DNA of 64,000 nt from the NCBI GenBank assembly GCA_002110485.1, contig MOWL01000089.1, forward strand, positions 372,001-436,000, in the 5' to 3' direction. The stretch comes from Emergomyces orientalis (lineage: Eukaryota; Ascomycota; Eurotiomycetes; Onygenales; Ajellomycetaceae). The position numbers and the translations under genes are program-made. Below, in pieces: positions 1 to 11,822 of the stretch (its first letter is position 1; each line of letters begins with the position of its first letter). A model generated the notes under the pieces. It saw nothing but the letters and a program-made list of their open reading frames with translations, was not told the DNA's origin and searched no databases.

Positions 1-1085
1 TTTGAAGCAAAGATATATTTAATTGAGCTAGAAACATGTTTTTCTCTACAGTTTGCACATTTTATTTTAGTGTGTGCACATTTCACTTCTTTTTTCCCAC
101 AAATATCACATGAATGCTTCATTGTTTTGTGATTTTCAGCACATAATTGGCATTTTGTTTTTCTTATACAGTAGTTAGCAAAATGTTCATATTTCTGACA
201 GTTTGAACATTGTGTTTGTTCTTTCATTTTCTGTCTAGAATCTATGAATTTGAACACTTTCATTTTTTGTCCTGCAATTGTGACATGTGAGATATTTGAT
301 TATTTCAAATTATCAGTTATGATTAAAACTGAAGCTTTTTCTTTGTTTTGTCTGTATTCCTCATTATTTAATCAGATTGAAAGCTTTTTTAATTTGAGAG
401 AATTAAAATCTTTCAGTTCATTTTGAAAAAGCATCATTTTCTCTTCAAAATCAAAGATACTAACTGAAATATCATGAAAAACAAACTTTTCTCATCTTTC
501 ATCTTTTTCTAAATAAATCTCTGTTTTCAAAAGATTTTCTAGAATAGATTTCCAGATTGAAGAATTTTCCAGTAAAAAGCTTGCATTGTATTCTGATGTT
601 GTAGTCAGAACTAAAGAGTTTTCAAAAAAGAATTTTTCAATAGAAGAAATAACAGTTTTTATTTGATTTTCTTCAGTCATGAGTTATTCTTGAAATGCTT
701 GATTTATTTCATTTCTGATTTGAAAAATCAGATTTGAGTTTAAGAGACTATTTAATTCTAAGATTTCACTATTAGAAAGTTTTAGAATAAGTCTGTTTTT
801 TTTCATTTCTTGTATTTTTCTTGTGTATAGATTCTTTTTTTCATTTTTTTCAATCAAAATGAAATCAGATTTGTCTGATTGTACTGTTTATTGTACATTA
901 TTAGATAATAAGTCTTTTTTCAGAGCTTGAGTATAGGTTTTTTCCACTTTTGAATTATTTTCCACTGAATCAGTAGTGGAAGAAAGATTGAAAGTGGTGT
1001 TATTTACAGAGTTTGAAGAATTTACATTATCAATAGTAATTATATTACTAATGATAATGAAAAAAACATTGAAATCAAGAAATAA
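1..1085 (-). pseudogene. LINE2 (Tad-like) ORF1 remnant
   Basis: Minus-strand ORF1 (Gag-like, nucleic-acid-binding) remnant of a non-LTR retrotransposon. Reading from about 1080 downward there is an Asn/Ser/Lys-rich N-terminal part with the motif KTYTQAL near 930, then the segment VISSIEKFFFENS near 650. A zinc-knuckle cluster lies at about 230-10 (CSNCQKYEHFANYC followed by further C-x2-C units). Several in-frame stops break the frame. The same protein, including KTYTQAL, recurs on the plus strand at 41290-43957, which identifies the family. The fragment leaves the window at base 1, and LINE-B copy A starts at its N-terminal side. I could find no CpG in this stretch. The family name Tad-like is inferred from the zinc knuckles plus the RNase H seen in the related copies. 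Confidence 0.7.
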
Positions 1086-1171
1086 TAAAACTTGAAAAAC
1101 AATCAAACACGCGGGAAAAACACTATTAAGAATAGAAAGAGAGCATCAGGCATTCTTTACACATCATTACA

Positions 1172-2556
1172 ATGGCATTGGATGTGGGGGAGGTGGTTAT
1201 GGTGGAAGATGGCATGTGCAAGGCTCGACGCGTGCCAGAGACGAAAAACTCTGCGACACAGAAAACAAAGACAAACAGCTTAGCAACAGTAATTCAAACA
1301 CTAGCTGCGATCCTTGAAGAGGGAGAGAAGAATGAGAAAGTGAATAACAAAGATAAAGAGTATTTACAGAAGGCATTGAAAGCAGTGTGAGGAGTGAAGA
1401 TGGAACTGTGTGACCAGCTTCTGAAGAGAATGAAACGCGCAATTGGCACACCAAAACAGCAGAAATTGTGAGACAAGCTCAACAGAGCACTCTCATGAGC
1501 AGCAATAGCAGCCAGAGGGGAGACAACAGTTAAAACCATACCAACCAGAACACTGCGAGAGGTAGTCATTACTCGACGAAGCTGTGATGCTATGCCAGAG
1601 ACAGACGCACATCAGAAATGATTGTTAAACGAGTGAATGAGGCCATCAAAGAGATAACCAAGGGCAAAGTGGTGGCAGCAAGGCACATGCCAAGCAGAGA
1701 CATGATTTTGATGACAGACACACAGGACACCAAGGCAGAGCTCGCAGCAGATGATAGCTGGACGCGTGAATGGGGAGACAAAGCGCGCATGAAGCAGGAG
1801 ATGTATGCAGTACTAGTCAAAGATGCTTCTATGGGAGCCATTGACTGAAGCAGCTCTGAGTACGCCATTGAGAGCATCTACAAGCAGAATACAGCACTAT
1901 GCTGCAAGACACTGATACACAAGGTGGACAAAATGATGGTTAGACAACAGAAATCACATGGCAGTATAATCATCAATGTTGCTGCACCTCACCAGGTCAA
2001 TGCACTGGTGGACAATGGACTCGTTCTAGGCAATGAATATTGCACAGTTGAAATATTTCACAGAGAGGCCAGGGTCACACAATGCTACAAGTGTCAACAG
2101 TATGGACATATAGCTCGCTTCTGCAGAAGAGAGGAAACCTGTGGTCACTGTGCACAAAAAGATCATGGTGACAAGGCCTGCAAAGGAGCAGCAGAAGGCA
2201 GCAGACCCAAGTGCAGTAACTGTGGTGATAGTCATGCAGCATGGCACTCAAACTGCCCAGAGAGAAGACTGAAAGCCAAAAGTGCTAAAGAGGCACTGAT
2301 TGAACACCTCAAGCGCTTCAATATAAGAGCACCAGATGCAGATGAATTTAGCTTTCCATGCAAATGGAACAGGCCTCTGAATGAGGACTTCATAGAACCC
2401 CCACGAAGAGCAGGAAGACCAACAAATGTATCAAGAGCAGGAGCACAACAATGAGAAGCTATGACAAGCTTCATTCAAGCAGCAAGTGGTTCAGTAACAC
2501 TGGAGACATCAACACAGAACAGCAGCTCACAGAATAATCACATGAATGAATCATGA
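1172..2556 (+). pseudogene. LINE-B copy A ORF1 (zinc-knuckle protein), broken
   Basis: Gag-like RNA-binding ORF1. The likely start is ATG 1172 (MALDVGEVV), matching copies B and C. The C-terminal half is open from 1924 and holds zinc knuckles at about 2080-2260: CYKCQQYGHIARFC, then CGHCAQKDHGDKAC, then CSNCGDSHAAWHSNC. It is inactivated by TGA codons (for example at 1388, where copy C has sense codons) and by a one-base deletion near 1605 relative to copy B, which shifts the frame. The terminal TGA (2554-2556) overlaps the ATG of ORF2 (2553) as ATGA. Role from the family: nucleic-acid chaperone in the LINE RNP. Confidence 0.8.
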
Positions 2557-5500
2557 AGAACAGACTAGTCATTTTACAATACAATGTGCATAAGTCAAAC
2601 AAGGTTATGGGACCTCTTTTGGCAAAGCCCGAAACGGCATTAAACTATGATGTGATTGCAATACAAGAGCCCTGGATACAAAAACACCCTAAAACAGGCA
2701 CACACTGTCCAGCCAACTGTGGATTCTGGCAAGCAGGCATGGAGCAGAAGGACATGAAGGTGTGCTTTCTAATTAACAAGAGAATTGCAGTCAAGACCTG
2801 AAGAGTGAGCACAATATCCACTCATATACTGGTACTTACTCTGTTGACAGAGAGTGGGCCTATCAATATCATCAACATGTACGCGTCACCACCAGGAAGC
2901 TACACAATCATGCCACCAGACTCACCCATTCATCAGCTCCAAGCGGTGGTTGAAGAAGCGGATAGAATGCTAGAAGCGCGAATAAACCAGGAAAATGCGC
3001 ATCAAGCAACAACTGAGAGTGCAGAGGGAGCATCAGGCGCGCAGGAAACTCAAATAAACACGCATCAAGCAGATGTTATAGTGATTGGAGACTTTAATGT
3101 ACATCACACTCTCTGGGGAGGTAGCAGGGTCAGAGAAAACTTTGCCATGGCCTGGAAACTCAATGCTCAAATCAGTGCCTTGAATCTACATCTAGCAACT
3201 CCAGAAGGCACGATCACCTGGCAAGATAGAGAAAGTCAGGGCACCACAGTGAATCTAATCTTTTTGTCTGCTGGTCTACACAGTCAAATGATCAGCTGCA
3301 AGCTAGAACATGAAGCAAATATGGCATCAGATCACATGCCAATTGCAACTACTCTTGAGCTAAAAGCATTATATAGCAGCAGAAAAAGACGCACTTGGCA
3401 TCACTCCTGCCCGGAACAGATAGCGCAGGACTGCCAGACACTGAGAAGCCCAGGGGCACTGACTTCAAAAGATCAGATAAACAGCTATGCAAGATATCTT
3501 GTCAAATTTGTGGAAGATCTAGCAGCAAAACATGCCAAAGTCTCAAACTACAGTCAACACAGCCGGTAATGGTGGTCCCCTCGAGTAGCAGAGGCAGTCA
3601 ATCAATATAAAAAAGCCAAGAAAGACAGAAACATCTCTGCAGCAGATATAATTAAAGCTCGAGCCCTGAGAAACAGAGAGGTTAAACTGGCTAAAACAAA
3701 CAGTTTCAGAGAACTAATGCACAGCACAGAGTCCAAACCCAAGCTACTATGGAAGATGGCCAAATGGAGGCATCAAAGCAGCAATGAGCATGCACAACCT
3801 CCAAGAATTCCAGCATTGATAGTAGAAGGCAGAGAAAATCTACCACCAGTCAATTCCTTTGATGATAAAGCCAAGATTCTGAGACAAAGGTTCTTCCCCC
3901 TGCCACTAGTCAGTGACAACAGGGACATGGAGGAGGCGGAACACCCACTGGAAACAACAGAGACAATAAGCATCACAGAGGAGAAAATGGCCGCGCTCAT
4001 AGCACATCTACCAAGCAACAAAGCACCAGGTATCAATGGAGTCTCCAATGAATTTCTGAAAATGCTGGGACCAAGCTTCACAAAGGCTATGACAGAGCTC
4101 ACACTGGCATGCTGGGAATGGGAACACTACCCGGAGATATTCAAGACCGCTCGAACAGTGATACTGAAAAAACCAGGAAAAGGGGATTATCAAAAGGCAG
4201 AGGCATGGAGGCCCATTGCCCTACTGGATACAATGGGAAAAATAATAGAATCAGCCACCGCGCAGGAACTCAGACGGCTAGCGGAAACACTCAATCTACT
4301 GCCATCTCAACAGATGGGTGCTAGGCGGGCCAGATCAACCGAAACAGCAGTATCACTACTGCTAGCACAAATTAGAACAGCATGGGAGGAGTCAGACACA
4401 GTGGCCACAGTTCTATCATTGGACATCTCAGGAGCTTATGATAGAGTGCTCAAAGACCGACTCACACACATTCTTCGCATGAAGGGCCTACCAAGACAGC
4501 TGACAGGGTGGATACACTCATTTATGTCAGATAGACGATCCACGCTCACATTTGAAGAACAGGAAACTGAGGCCTTCAATATTCCAGCTGGGATACCACA
4601 AGGATCACCCCTCTCCCCCATTCTCTTTCTATTTTACAATGAGGAACTGCTCCGGATATGCTCACCCTTGAATAGACCAGTGAGCTGCATAGGATTTGTG
4701 GATGATGTCAATATAATAGCATACGGGCCATCAACTGAAGCAAATTGCGCGCAGCTCACACGGGTGCACGCAGAATGTGAAGAATGGGCAGGAAGACATA
4801 GAGCTATTTTTGCTCCGCAGAAGTATGAGTTGATGCACTTCACTAGAGCCCGAACTCGATTCAACTTGAATCACTCTCTGAGACTGCCTCAGCAAGTTAT
4901 CAAGCCACAGAAGGTGATGAGAGTTCTAGAAGTATGGCTGGATTCCAAGCTTCAATGGAAAGGTCACATGGATGCTATAGCAGGAAAAATGAAGTCACAG
5001 ATAAAGGCACTATCACAGACAACACAGGCCACCTGGGGAGTCCCCCTACATCAAGCTAGAACAATATACAACATGGTCATACGGCCAGCTATAGCTTACA
5101 GCGCACTGGCATGGCATCAACCGCGCATCAAGCGCGAAGGACGCATGCGCAATAAACAGCGCACAGAGGGCCTAATCAGAACACAGAATGAATGCCTGAG
5201 AATAGTAGCTGAAGCATACAGAGCAACACCAATATCCACACTGGAAGCAGAGACATACACACCACCCCTGGACATCTATCTTGATGGAGTTGTGGCGCGC
5301 GCCACAAAACGACTGAAGGCCTCTGGAATGGCAACACAAATTGAAGAGGCATGCACAGCAGTGAGAGTCAAACTCAGGCGAAGAGGCGCAGTGCACAGAA
5401 GACCCATTGAGAAGGTGATTCATCCAGACAGTCTGCCTGAAAATTGGGAGAAGCTTTGGGTGGAAAAGAGCAAGCAAGAGACTGCTCAAAGCACAAATTC

Positions 5501-6020
5501 AGCAGCAACACAGCACTTCTCACATGATGAATGGGTGCGAAAAGAAATCCTGAGTAGATGAAGAAAACAATGAAGAGCTAGAGCACCTCCCTGGTGTGAA
5601 CTCTTTGATCAACCCCCAGACAAAAGCATTCTGAAATGGCACAAGGGCCTAAGCAAGGCCAGAAGCTCGCTGATAATTCAACTAAGATCAGGGAAAACAG
5701 GGCTGGCAGCCTTTCTACATAAAAGACGAGTACCGGATTTCCCATCACCAGCATGTGAATGTGGCTATTCAAATGAAACAGTGATGCATGTGATAGTTCA
5801 CTGTGATAGATTTCAGCACAGTCGTGGGAGTCTGCTGCATGAGGGCAGAATCGACAAGAAATGGCTATTGAACACCAAAGAAGGGCTACACTGTCTAACA
5901 AAATGATGGATCAAGCAGGGAATTCTACCACAGTTCTCACTGGCAAAGACACTGAGTGTCTATCAGACAGAGGAGCAGCAATCTATCACATCTCAATCAA
6001 GCATACGCGGACCTCAATAA
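2553..6020 (+). pseudogene. LINE-B copy A ORF2 (endonuclease-reverse transcriptase), broken by stops
   Basis: All pieces lie in one frame. Residues about 1-330 are an exonuclease-endonuclease-phosphatase-type endonuclease (IQEPW, later GDFNVHHTLWGG and SDHMPIATTLE). The RT follows, with SLDISGAYDRV, IPQGSPLSPILF and the catalytic box FVDD in IGFVDDVNIIAYG. The C-terminus (about 5700-5800) carries a CxC...H...C cluster around CECGYSNETVMHVIVHC. The family function is target-primed reverse transcription. Stops at 2799 (TGA), 3567 (TAA), 5559 and 5574 (TGA) and 5904 (TGA, where copy B has TGG) cut it into pieces; the longest open piece is 614 residues (3717-5561). There are no frameshifts, so decay is by substitution only. 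From 2492 to 5905 it reads identical to copy B, shared stops included. Confidence 0.85.
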
Positions 6021-6321
6021 ACACCATGCTGAAACCGCTGAAAGCGCGCTTACCACACAAAATCAGTGCTCATGGCACATCCCCACACTTATTTCATGCT
6101 AAAGACACAACTCTCTATGCTTCAGAGCGCAGTTGGTGTCTTTCACTCACTCACTCACACGCGGGCGCATTTTCAAAAATGCTCAGTGTAATTTTTCTTT
6201 ATTTTTAATTTTTCTTTTCTCATCCCATTCTCTTCTCTTCTTGAGAACAGCAGTTGCTGGTCCCCAGTAGCCCAAAGCCTCACAGAAACTGTTGCATACA
6301 TTTATTAGTGCATGAGGTTTT

Positions 6322-6540
6322 TAATCCAGCAGTAAGCTCTCTTATTGCATGGTTTTCCTTGTTAGATAAAATAAATAGTTTCCCACATATCCCTGAGATT
6401 AAGTGGTGTATAATATAATAATAATAATAATAATCCAGCAGTAAGCTCTCTTATTGCATGGTTTTCCTTGTTAGATAAAATAGATAGTTTCCCACATATC
6501 CCTGAGATTAAGTGGTGTATAATATAATAATAATAATAAT
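6322..6540 (+). repeat. 109-bp tandem duplication of the LINE-B 3' end
   Basis: The segment from taatccagcag to the TAA-repeat tail occurs twice in a row with period 109 (6322 and 6431), with one clear difference (aaataaatag versus aaatagatag). Each unit contains the 3' hairpin and the tail. The simplest explanation is a severely 5'-truncated LINE-B insertion into the tail of copy A; template slippage is an alternative. Confidence 0.85.
6329..6348 (+). other. LINE-B 3' UTR hairpin (copy A)
   Basis: Arms GCAGTAAG (6329-6336) and CTTATTGC (6341-6348) flank a 4-nt loop and pair over all eight positions in RNA, using one G-U pair. The same place in copy C (11803-11822) forms a perfect 9-bp hairpin with a different sequence. 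It lies just upstream of the conserved block TTTTCCTTGTTAGATAAAA and the TAA tail. Known LINE biology suggests a structure recognised by the element's own RT; that role is inferred. Confidence 0.6.
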
Positions 6541-6642
6541 AAATATATATATATTATTGACAGCACTTTACATTGATTATTATTTATTCATACACCACTT
6601 AATTATATATATTATTAGAAGGAGCACTTTTCAGTAAGCTGA

Positions 6643-8028
6643 ATGATGCTGGATGAAGAAGATAGAATGGAGGTGAAGGAAAATAGCACGCGCGAGACAT
6701 GACATGTGTCAGAGACAGAAAACTCAACAAAACAGAAAAGAAAGCTAAACAACCTAGCAACAGTCATTCAAGCACTCACTGTGATACTCAGAGAGGGAGA
6801 GAGTGACAAGAAGATAAATGAGAAGAGAAAAGAGTGTCTGCAAAATACACTGAGTGCAGTGAAGAAGGTGAAAGCTGAACTGTATGATCAGCTACTGAAA
6901 GAGATGAAACATGCAATGAGCGCATTCAAACAGCAAAATCTACACAACAAGCCCAACGGAACCCTCACATGGGCGGCAATTGCAGCCAGAGGAGAACCCC
7001 CAGCTAAGACTGTACCAACCAAAACACTACAAGAAATAGTCATCACCTGCCGGAGCTGTGAGGCAATCTCTGAAGTTGAACACACATCAGAAGCAATTGT
7101 CACACAGGCAAATGAAGTCATCAAAAACATAACAAAAGAAAGAGTGATAGCAGCAAGGCACATGCCAAGTGGGGATCTGATCCTAATGACAGACACACAA
7201 GACACCAAGGCCGAACTGACGGGGGACAACAGCTGGATGCGCAAATGGGGAGAGAAAGCGCGCATGAAGCGAGAAATGTACGCGGTACTAGTCAAGAGCA
7301 CCCCCTTGAGGGCTGTCAACTGGGAAACCCCTGAACATGCCATAGAGAGCATTTATAAACAGAATCCAACACTATGTTGCAAAGCTCTAATTCACAAGGT
7401 GGATAAGATAACAGTCAGACAGCAGAAACTGCATGGAAGCATAGTCATCAATGTTGCTGCACCACACCAGGCCAATGCACTGGTAGACAATGGACTCATT
7501 CTAGGAAATGAATACTGCATGGTGGAGATATTTCACAGAGAAGCCAGAGTAATCTGATGTTACAAATGTCAGCAATATGGGCACATAGCTCGCTTCTGCA
7601 GAAGGGAGGAAACCTGCAGTCATTGCACACAAAAAGAACATGGAGATAAGACCTGCCCAGGGGTACTGGAAGGTAGCAGACCAAAGTGCAGCAACTGCAG
7701 TGGAAGCCATGCAGCATGGCATCTGAGCTGCCCAGAGAGAAAAATGGTAGCTAAAAGCGCGAAAGAGTCACTGATAGAGCACCCCAAGCAGTTTGAGATA
7801 AGAGTACCTGACGCGGATGGCTTCAGCTACCCACGGAAACGCAACAGACCTCTAAATGAGGAACCTACAGAGACCCCCTGCAGAGTGGGAAGACCGACGG
7901 ACATATCAAAAGCAGGAGCTCAACAACACGGATCCATGACAAGCTTCATACACTTGAATGGCCAGCCAGCACCTGGAGGATCATCACAAACTAGCCACTC
8001 ACAGAGCAACCAAATGAATGAGCTATGA
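6643..8028 (+). pseudogene. LINE-B copy C ORF1, two in-frame TGA
   Basis: The ORF1 frame runs from ATG 6643 to the TGA at 8026-8028, interrupted only by TGA at 6700 and 7555. The second stop falls just before the first zinc knuckle, so the knuckles (CYKCQQYGHIARFC onward, about 7558-7740) sit beyond a stop. Its intact middle (6706-7557, 283 codons) shows what the broken stretch of copies A and B should encode and that their TGA codons replace Trp or other sense codons. ORF1 and ORF2 overlap by ATGA at 8025-8028, as in copies A and B. Confidence 0.8.
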
Positions 8029-11000
8029 AGAAAAACCTGATTATCCTACAATACAATGTGCATAAGTCAAATAAAGTCATGGGACCTCTGTTGACAAAGC
8101 CTGAAACAGCACTAAACTATGATGTGATTGCGATACAGGAGCCTTGAATACAGAAGCTACTCAGAACAGGCACACACTGTCCAGCAAACTGTGATTTCTG
8201 GCAGACAGGCATGGAACAGGAGAACATGAAAGTGTGCTTTCTAATCAACAAGCAATTAGCAGTCAAAACCTGGAAGACAAAGACAATCTCCACACATATA
8301 ACAGTGCTCACTCTATTAACAGAGAGTGGGCCAATCATCATTGTCAATATGTATGCAGCACCACCTGGAAGTTACACCACAATGACACCTGACTCACCTA
8401 TATATCAACTACAAGCAACAGTGCAAGAAGCTGAGGAAGCGCTACAAGCACAAACTCACCATGAAAGCGCGGGCCTAGCAGAAATCATTGTGGTTGGGGA
8501 TTTCAATGTACATCACACCCGGTGGGGAGGAAATGGAGTCAGACAAAACTTCACAATGGCATGGGAGCTAAATGCACAAATTAGCGCCTTGAACCTGCAT
8601 CTAGCAACCCCAGAAGGCACTGTGACTTGGCAAGACAGAGGAAGCCCAGGCACCACAGTGAACCTGGCATTCTTATCTCCAGGACTACATAACCTAATGA
8701 TTAGCTGCAAGGTAGACTCTGAGGCAGACATGGCATCTGATCATCAGCCAATAGCGACCACCATTGAGCTTGAAGCGTCATACAACAGCAAACAAAGACA
8801 CTCATGGCGCCATGCATGCCCAGAACAGATAGAACAAGAGTGTCAGGCATTGAAAATGCCCGGGGCTCTAACCTCTAGAGACCAGGTGGACAACTACACA
8901 GAGTACCTAGTCAGCTTTGTGAAAGAGATAGCAGCTAGACATGCTAAAATCATGAATCACAGCCAATACAGCCGCACCTGGTGGTCCCCCCGAGTGTCAG
9001 AAGCAATCAATCAATACAAGAGAATCAAGAAGAATAGAGATGCACCTGCAGAAGACATAATTCAGGCCTGAGCTCTACAGAACAGAGAGGTCAAGCTAGC
9101 TAAAGTCAACAGCTTCAGAGAACTCATGCACAGCACAGAATCCAAACTCAAGCTACTATGGAAAATGGCAAAGTGGGGATGTCTGAGCAGTCAGAATCAT
9201 GCTCAACCACCTAAGATCCCATCTCTAATGAGAGGGGACACTGGCAACCCCTCACTGACAGAAACATTTGAGAATAAAACTGAAGTTCTAAGACAGAGAT
9301 TCTTTCTCAACTCACAGAAAACTAATGAGAAGAACATGAAACAGGCAGATTATTCACAGAAGACAATAGAAGCAATAAGCATCACAGAGAATCAAATGAC
9401 AGTGCTTATAGCATGTCTGTCTAGTGATAAAGTGTCTGAAGCGAATGGTGTCCCCAACAGATTTCTCAAAATGCTAGGGCCAACCTTCGCAAGGGCTATG
9501 ACAGAACTGACACTGGCATGCTGAGAGTGAGAGCACTACTCACAGAGACTCAAGATAGCTCAAACTGTGGTATTGAAGAAGCCTGGAAAAGAAGACAATC
9601 AGAAAGCTGAAGCCTGGAGACTCATTGCTCTACTGGACACAGTGGGCAAGATAATAGAATTGGCCACAGCACAAGAACTCAGATGCCTGGCAGAGACATT
9701 CAATCTACTTCCATCACAACAGATGGGAGCCAGACAGAAGCAATCAACAGAAACAGCAGTTGCTTTACTGCTGGCTCAGATAAGAACAGCCTGAGAAGAA
9801 TCAAACACTGTAGTCACTGTTCTATCACTGAACATCTCAGGTGTCTATGACAGAGTGCTAAAAGAATTGCTGATTCATATTCTCAAAATGAAAGAACTAT
9901 CAAGACAACTGACTGATTAAGTGCACTCATTCATGTTGAAAAGACACTTCACACTCACCTTTGAGAAACAAGAAATGGAAGCCTTTCATATTTCAGCTGG
10001 CATACTGCAAGATTCATCACTATCCCTCATTCTCTTTCTGTTCTACAATGAAGAGCTACTGAGAGTGTGCTCACCCTCAGGCAGGCTCATAAGCTGCATA
10101 GGCTTTGTGAATGATGTCAATGTGATAGCCTATGGACCCTCAACAGAAGCAAACTGCGCACAACTCAGACAGATTCACACAGAATGCGAGGAATGGGCAG
10201 AAAGACACAAAGCAATCTTTGCTTCTCAGAAATATGAGTTAATGCACTTCATCAGAGCCTGAACACAATTTAATCTAAGCCACTCTTTAAAACTGTCTCA
10301 GCAGACCATCAAGCCACAGAAAGTAATGAGAGTTCTAGGCATGTGACTGAACCTCAAACTTTGGTGAAAGGGCCACATGGATGCTATAACAGGAAAAATG
10401 AAGACCCAGATAAGAGTGCTGACACAAATCACACAAGTCATCTGGAGAGTTCCTCTTCACCAGGCTAGAACTATCTACAACATGATCATACAACCAGCCA
10501 TAGCATACAGTGCACTAGCATGGCACCAACCGCGTGTCAAGCGTGAAGGGGGCATGCAAAACAAGCAAAGAACAGAAAACCTGATGAGAGTTCAAAATGA
10601 ATGCCTGTGTATAGTAGCTGAAGTCTATAGAGTGACACCAATATTCACACTTGAAGCTGAAACACACACACCACCACTGGACATCTATCTGGATGGAGTG
10701 GTGGCCCGTGCGACTGAAAGGCTGAAGGCCTTAGAAATGACAACACTGATTGAGAAGGCATGCACAACAGTGAGAATCAGACTTCAGTGATGAGATGCAG
10801 CACACAGACAGTCAATTGAGAAAATACTACACTCAGAAGAACTACTGAAGAACTGGAAAATGCTTTGAATGAAAAAGACAAAGACAGAAGCAGCTTGAAG
10901 TGTGAATTCAGCAGTCATTCAACACATATCACATCAGAAATGGGTGCGAAAGGAAGTACTAGGCAGATAGAAGAAACAATGAAGAGCAAGATCACCCCCC

Positions 11001-11381
11001 TGATACAAGATATTCAGCAGACCTCCAGATAAAGACTCACTGAGCTGGCACAAAGGCCTGAGTAAGACTTGAAGCTCATTAATCATTCAGCTTCAATCAG
11101 GGAAAACAGGCCTAGCAGCCTTTCTAAATAGAAGACGGGTACCAGACTTCCCTTCACCGGCATGTGAATGTGGACATGCAAATGAGACAGTTGCACATGT
11201 GATAATACACTGCAATAGATTTCATCACAACTGAGAAGAGCTGCATCATGAGAACAGAATTGATAAGAGATGGCTACTGAACACCAAAGAGAGCTTGCAC
11301 TGTCTAACTAAATAGTGAATCAATCAAGACATTCTATCACAATTCTCACTAGTGAAAACACTGAGCCTATATCAGGCTTAA
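8025..11381 (+). pseudogene. LINE-B copy C ORF2 (EN-RT), frame kept, many stops
   Basis: Endonuclease at about 8025-9070 (GDFNVHHTRWGG), then RT at about 9126-10790, then the Cys/His motif around 11160 (CECGHANETVAHVIIHC). The whole 3.36 kb stays in one frame, but at least ten stops interrupt it, almost all TGA where copies A and B have TGG or CGA. The RT catalytic box reads FVND instead of FVDD (about 10105), so the active site is lost. Degradation by transitions without indels points to repeat-directed mutation rather than neutral decay. Confidence 0.8.
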
Positions 11382-11802
11382 AAGAAGCTTCAGTCTTGCA
11401 CAAGATTGCACACAGCTCAAGCTCACTCAGTGACTCAATAACAGAACCAGTGCTCAGAGCACCTATCTGGAAGAGAAAAATGCAACAAGCATGTTCACAA
11501 GATCTCTTCTCATGAAAACAACATTTCTGCAGAGCAGACCCCTCTAACCAAAAGTGCCCTCAGTGTGATACACCCTCCTTCTTGCACCTAAGAGTGTCAT
11601 TTCCTATGTCAGGAGCGCGCAGCCAGCGCACTTCCCCCACTCATTTAATGCTTAGAGCGCACGTCTCTCAAGAGAGTGCACTCTGAGAGTAAGATCCCTT
11701 TCCTATCTCTCTCTTTGGAAACAGCAGAGGCTGCTCCCTGGTAACTTAAAGCTTTACCTGAACCGCTTGAATAGACCTAAAGTGAATGAGGTTTTTAGCC
11801 CA

Positions 11803-11822
11803 GCAATGAGCAAGCTCATTGC
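11803..11822 (+). other. LINE-B 3' UTR hairpin (copy C)
   Basis: Perfect inverted repeat GCAATGAGC / GCTCATTGC with a 2-nt loop, at the position of the copy A hairpin. Compared with copy A, stem position 6 has changed from A-U to G-C on both arms and position 4 from G-U to A-U. Pairing is kept while the sequence moved. Confidence 0.65.

Larger units (their letters stand above)
1087..6434 (+). mobile_element. LINE-B copy A (non-LTR retrotransposon, near full length)
   Basis: Two-ORF non-LTR retrotransposon: ORF1 with zinc knuckles, then ORF2 with endonuclease and reverse transcriptase, a 3' UTR and a TAA-repeat tail at about 6410-6433. The 5' boundary is set where copies A and B start to match, at the A-run before cttgaaaaac (1091 here, 43962 in copy B). 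Neither ORF is open; most breaks are TGA codons. Copy B at 43962-49303 is almost identical and copy C at 6542-11918 is diverged. Unlike LINE2, no RNase H domain is visible between RT and the terminal Cys/His motif. No convincing target-site duplication is seen, because the tail runs into a second 3'-end copy. Confidence 0.85.

Noticed and set aside
1172..11381. TGA might be read as tryptophan in these elements, making the ORFs functional.
   Set aside because: Host genes here (SET1, the Rad60-like gene) end in TGA, other copies have TGG at the same sites (for example copies B and C at SWAAIAARG), and some stops are TAA or replace non-Trp codons.
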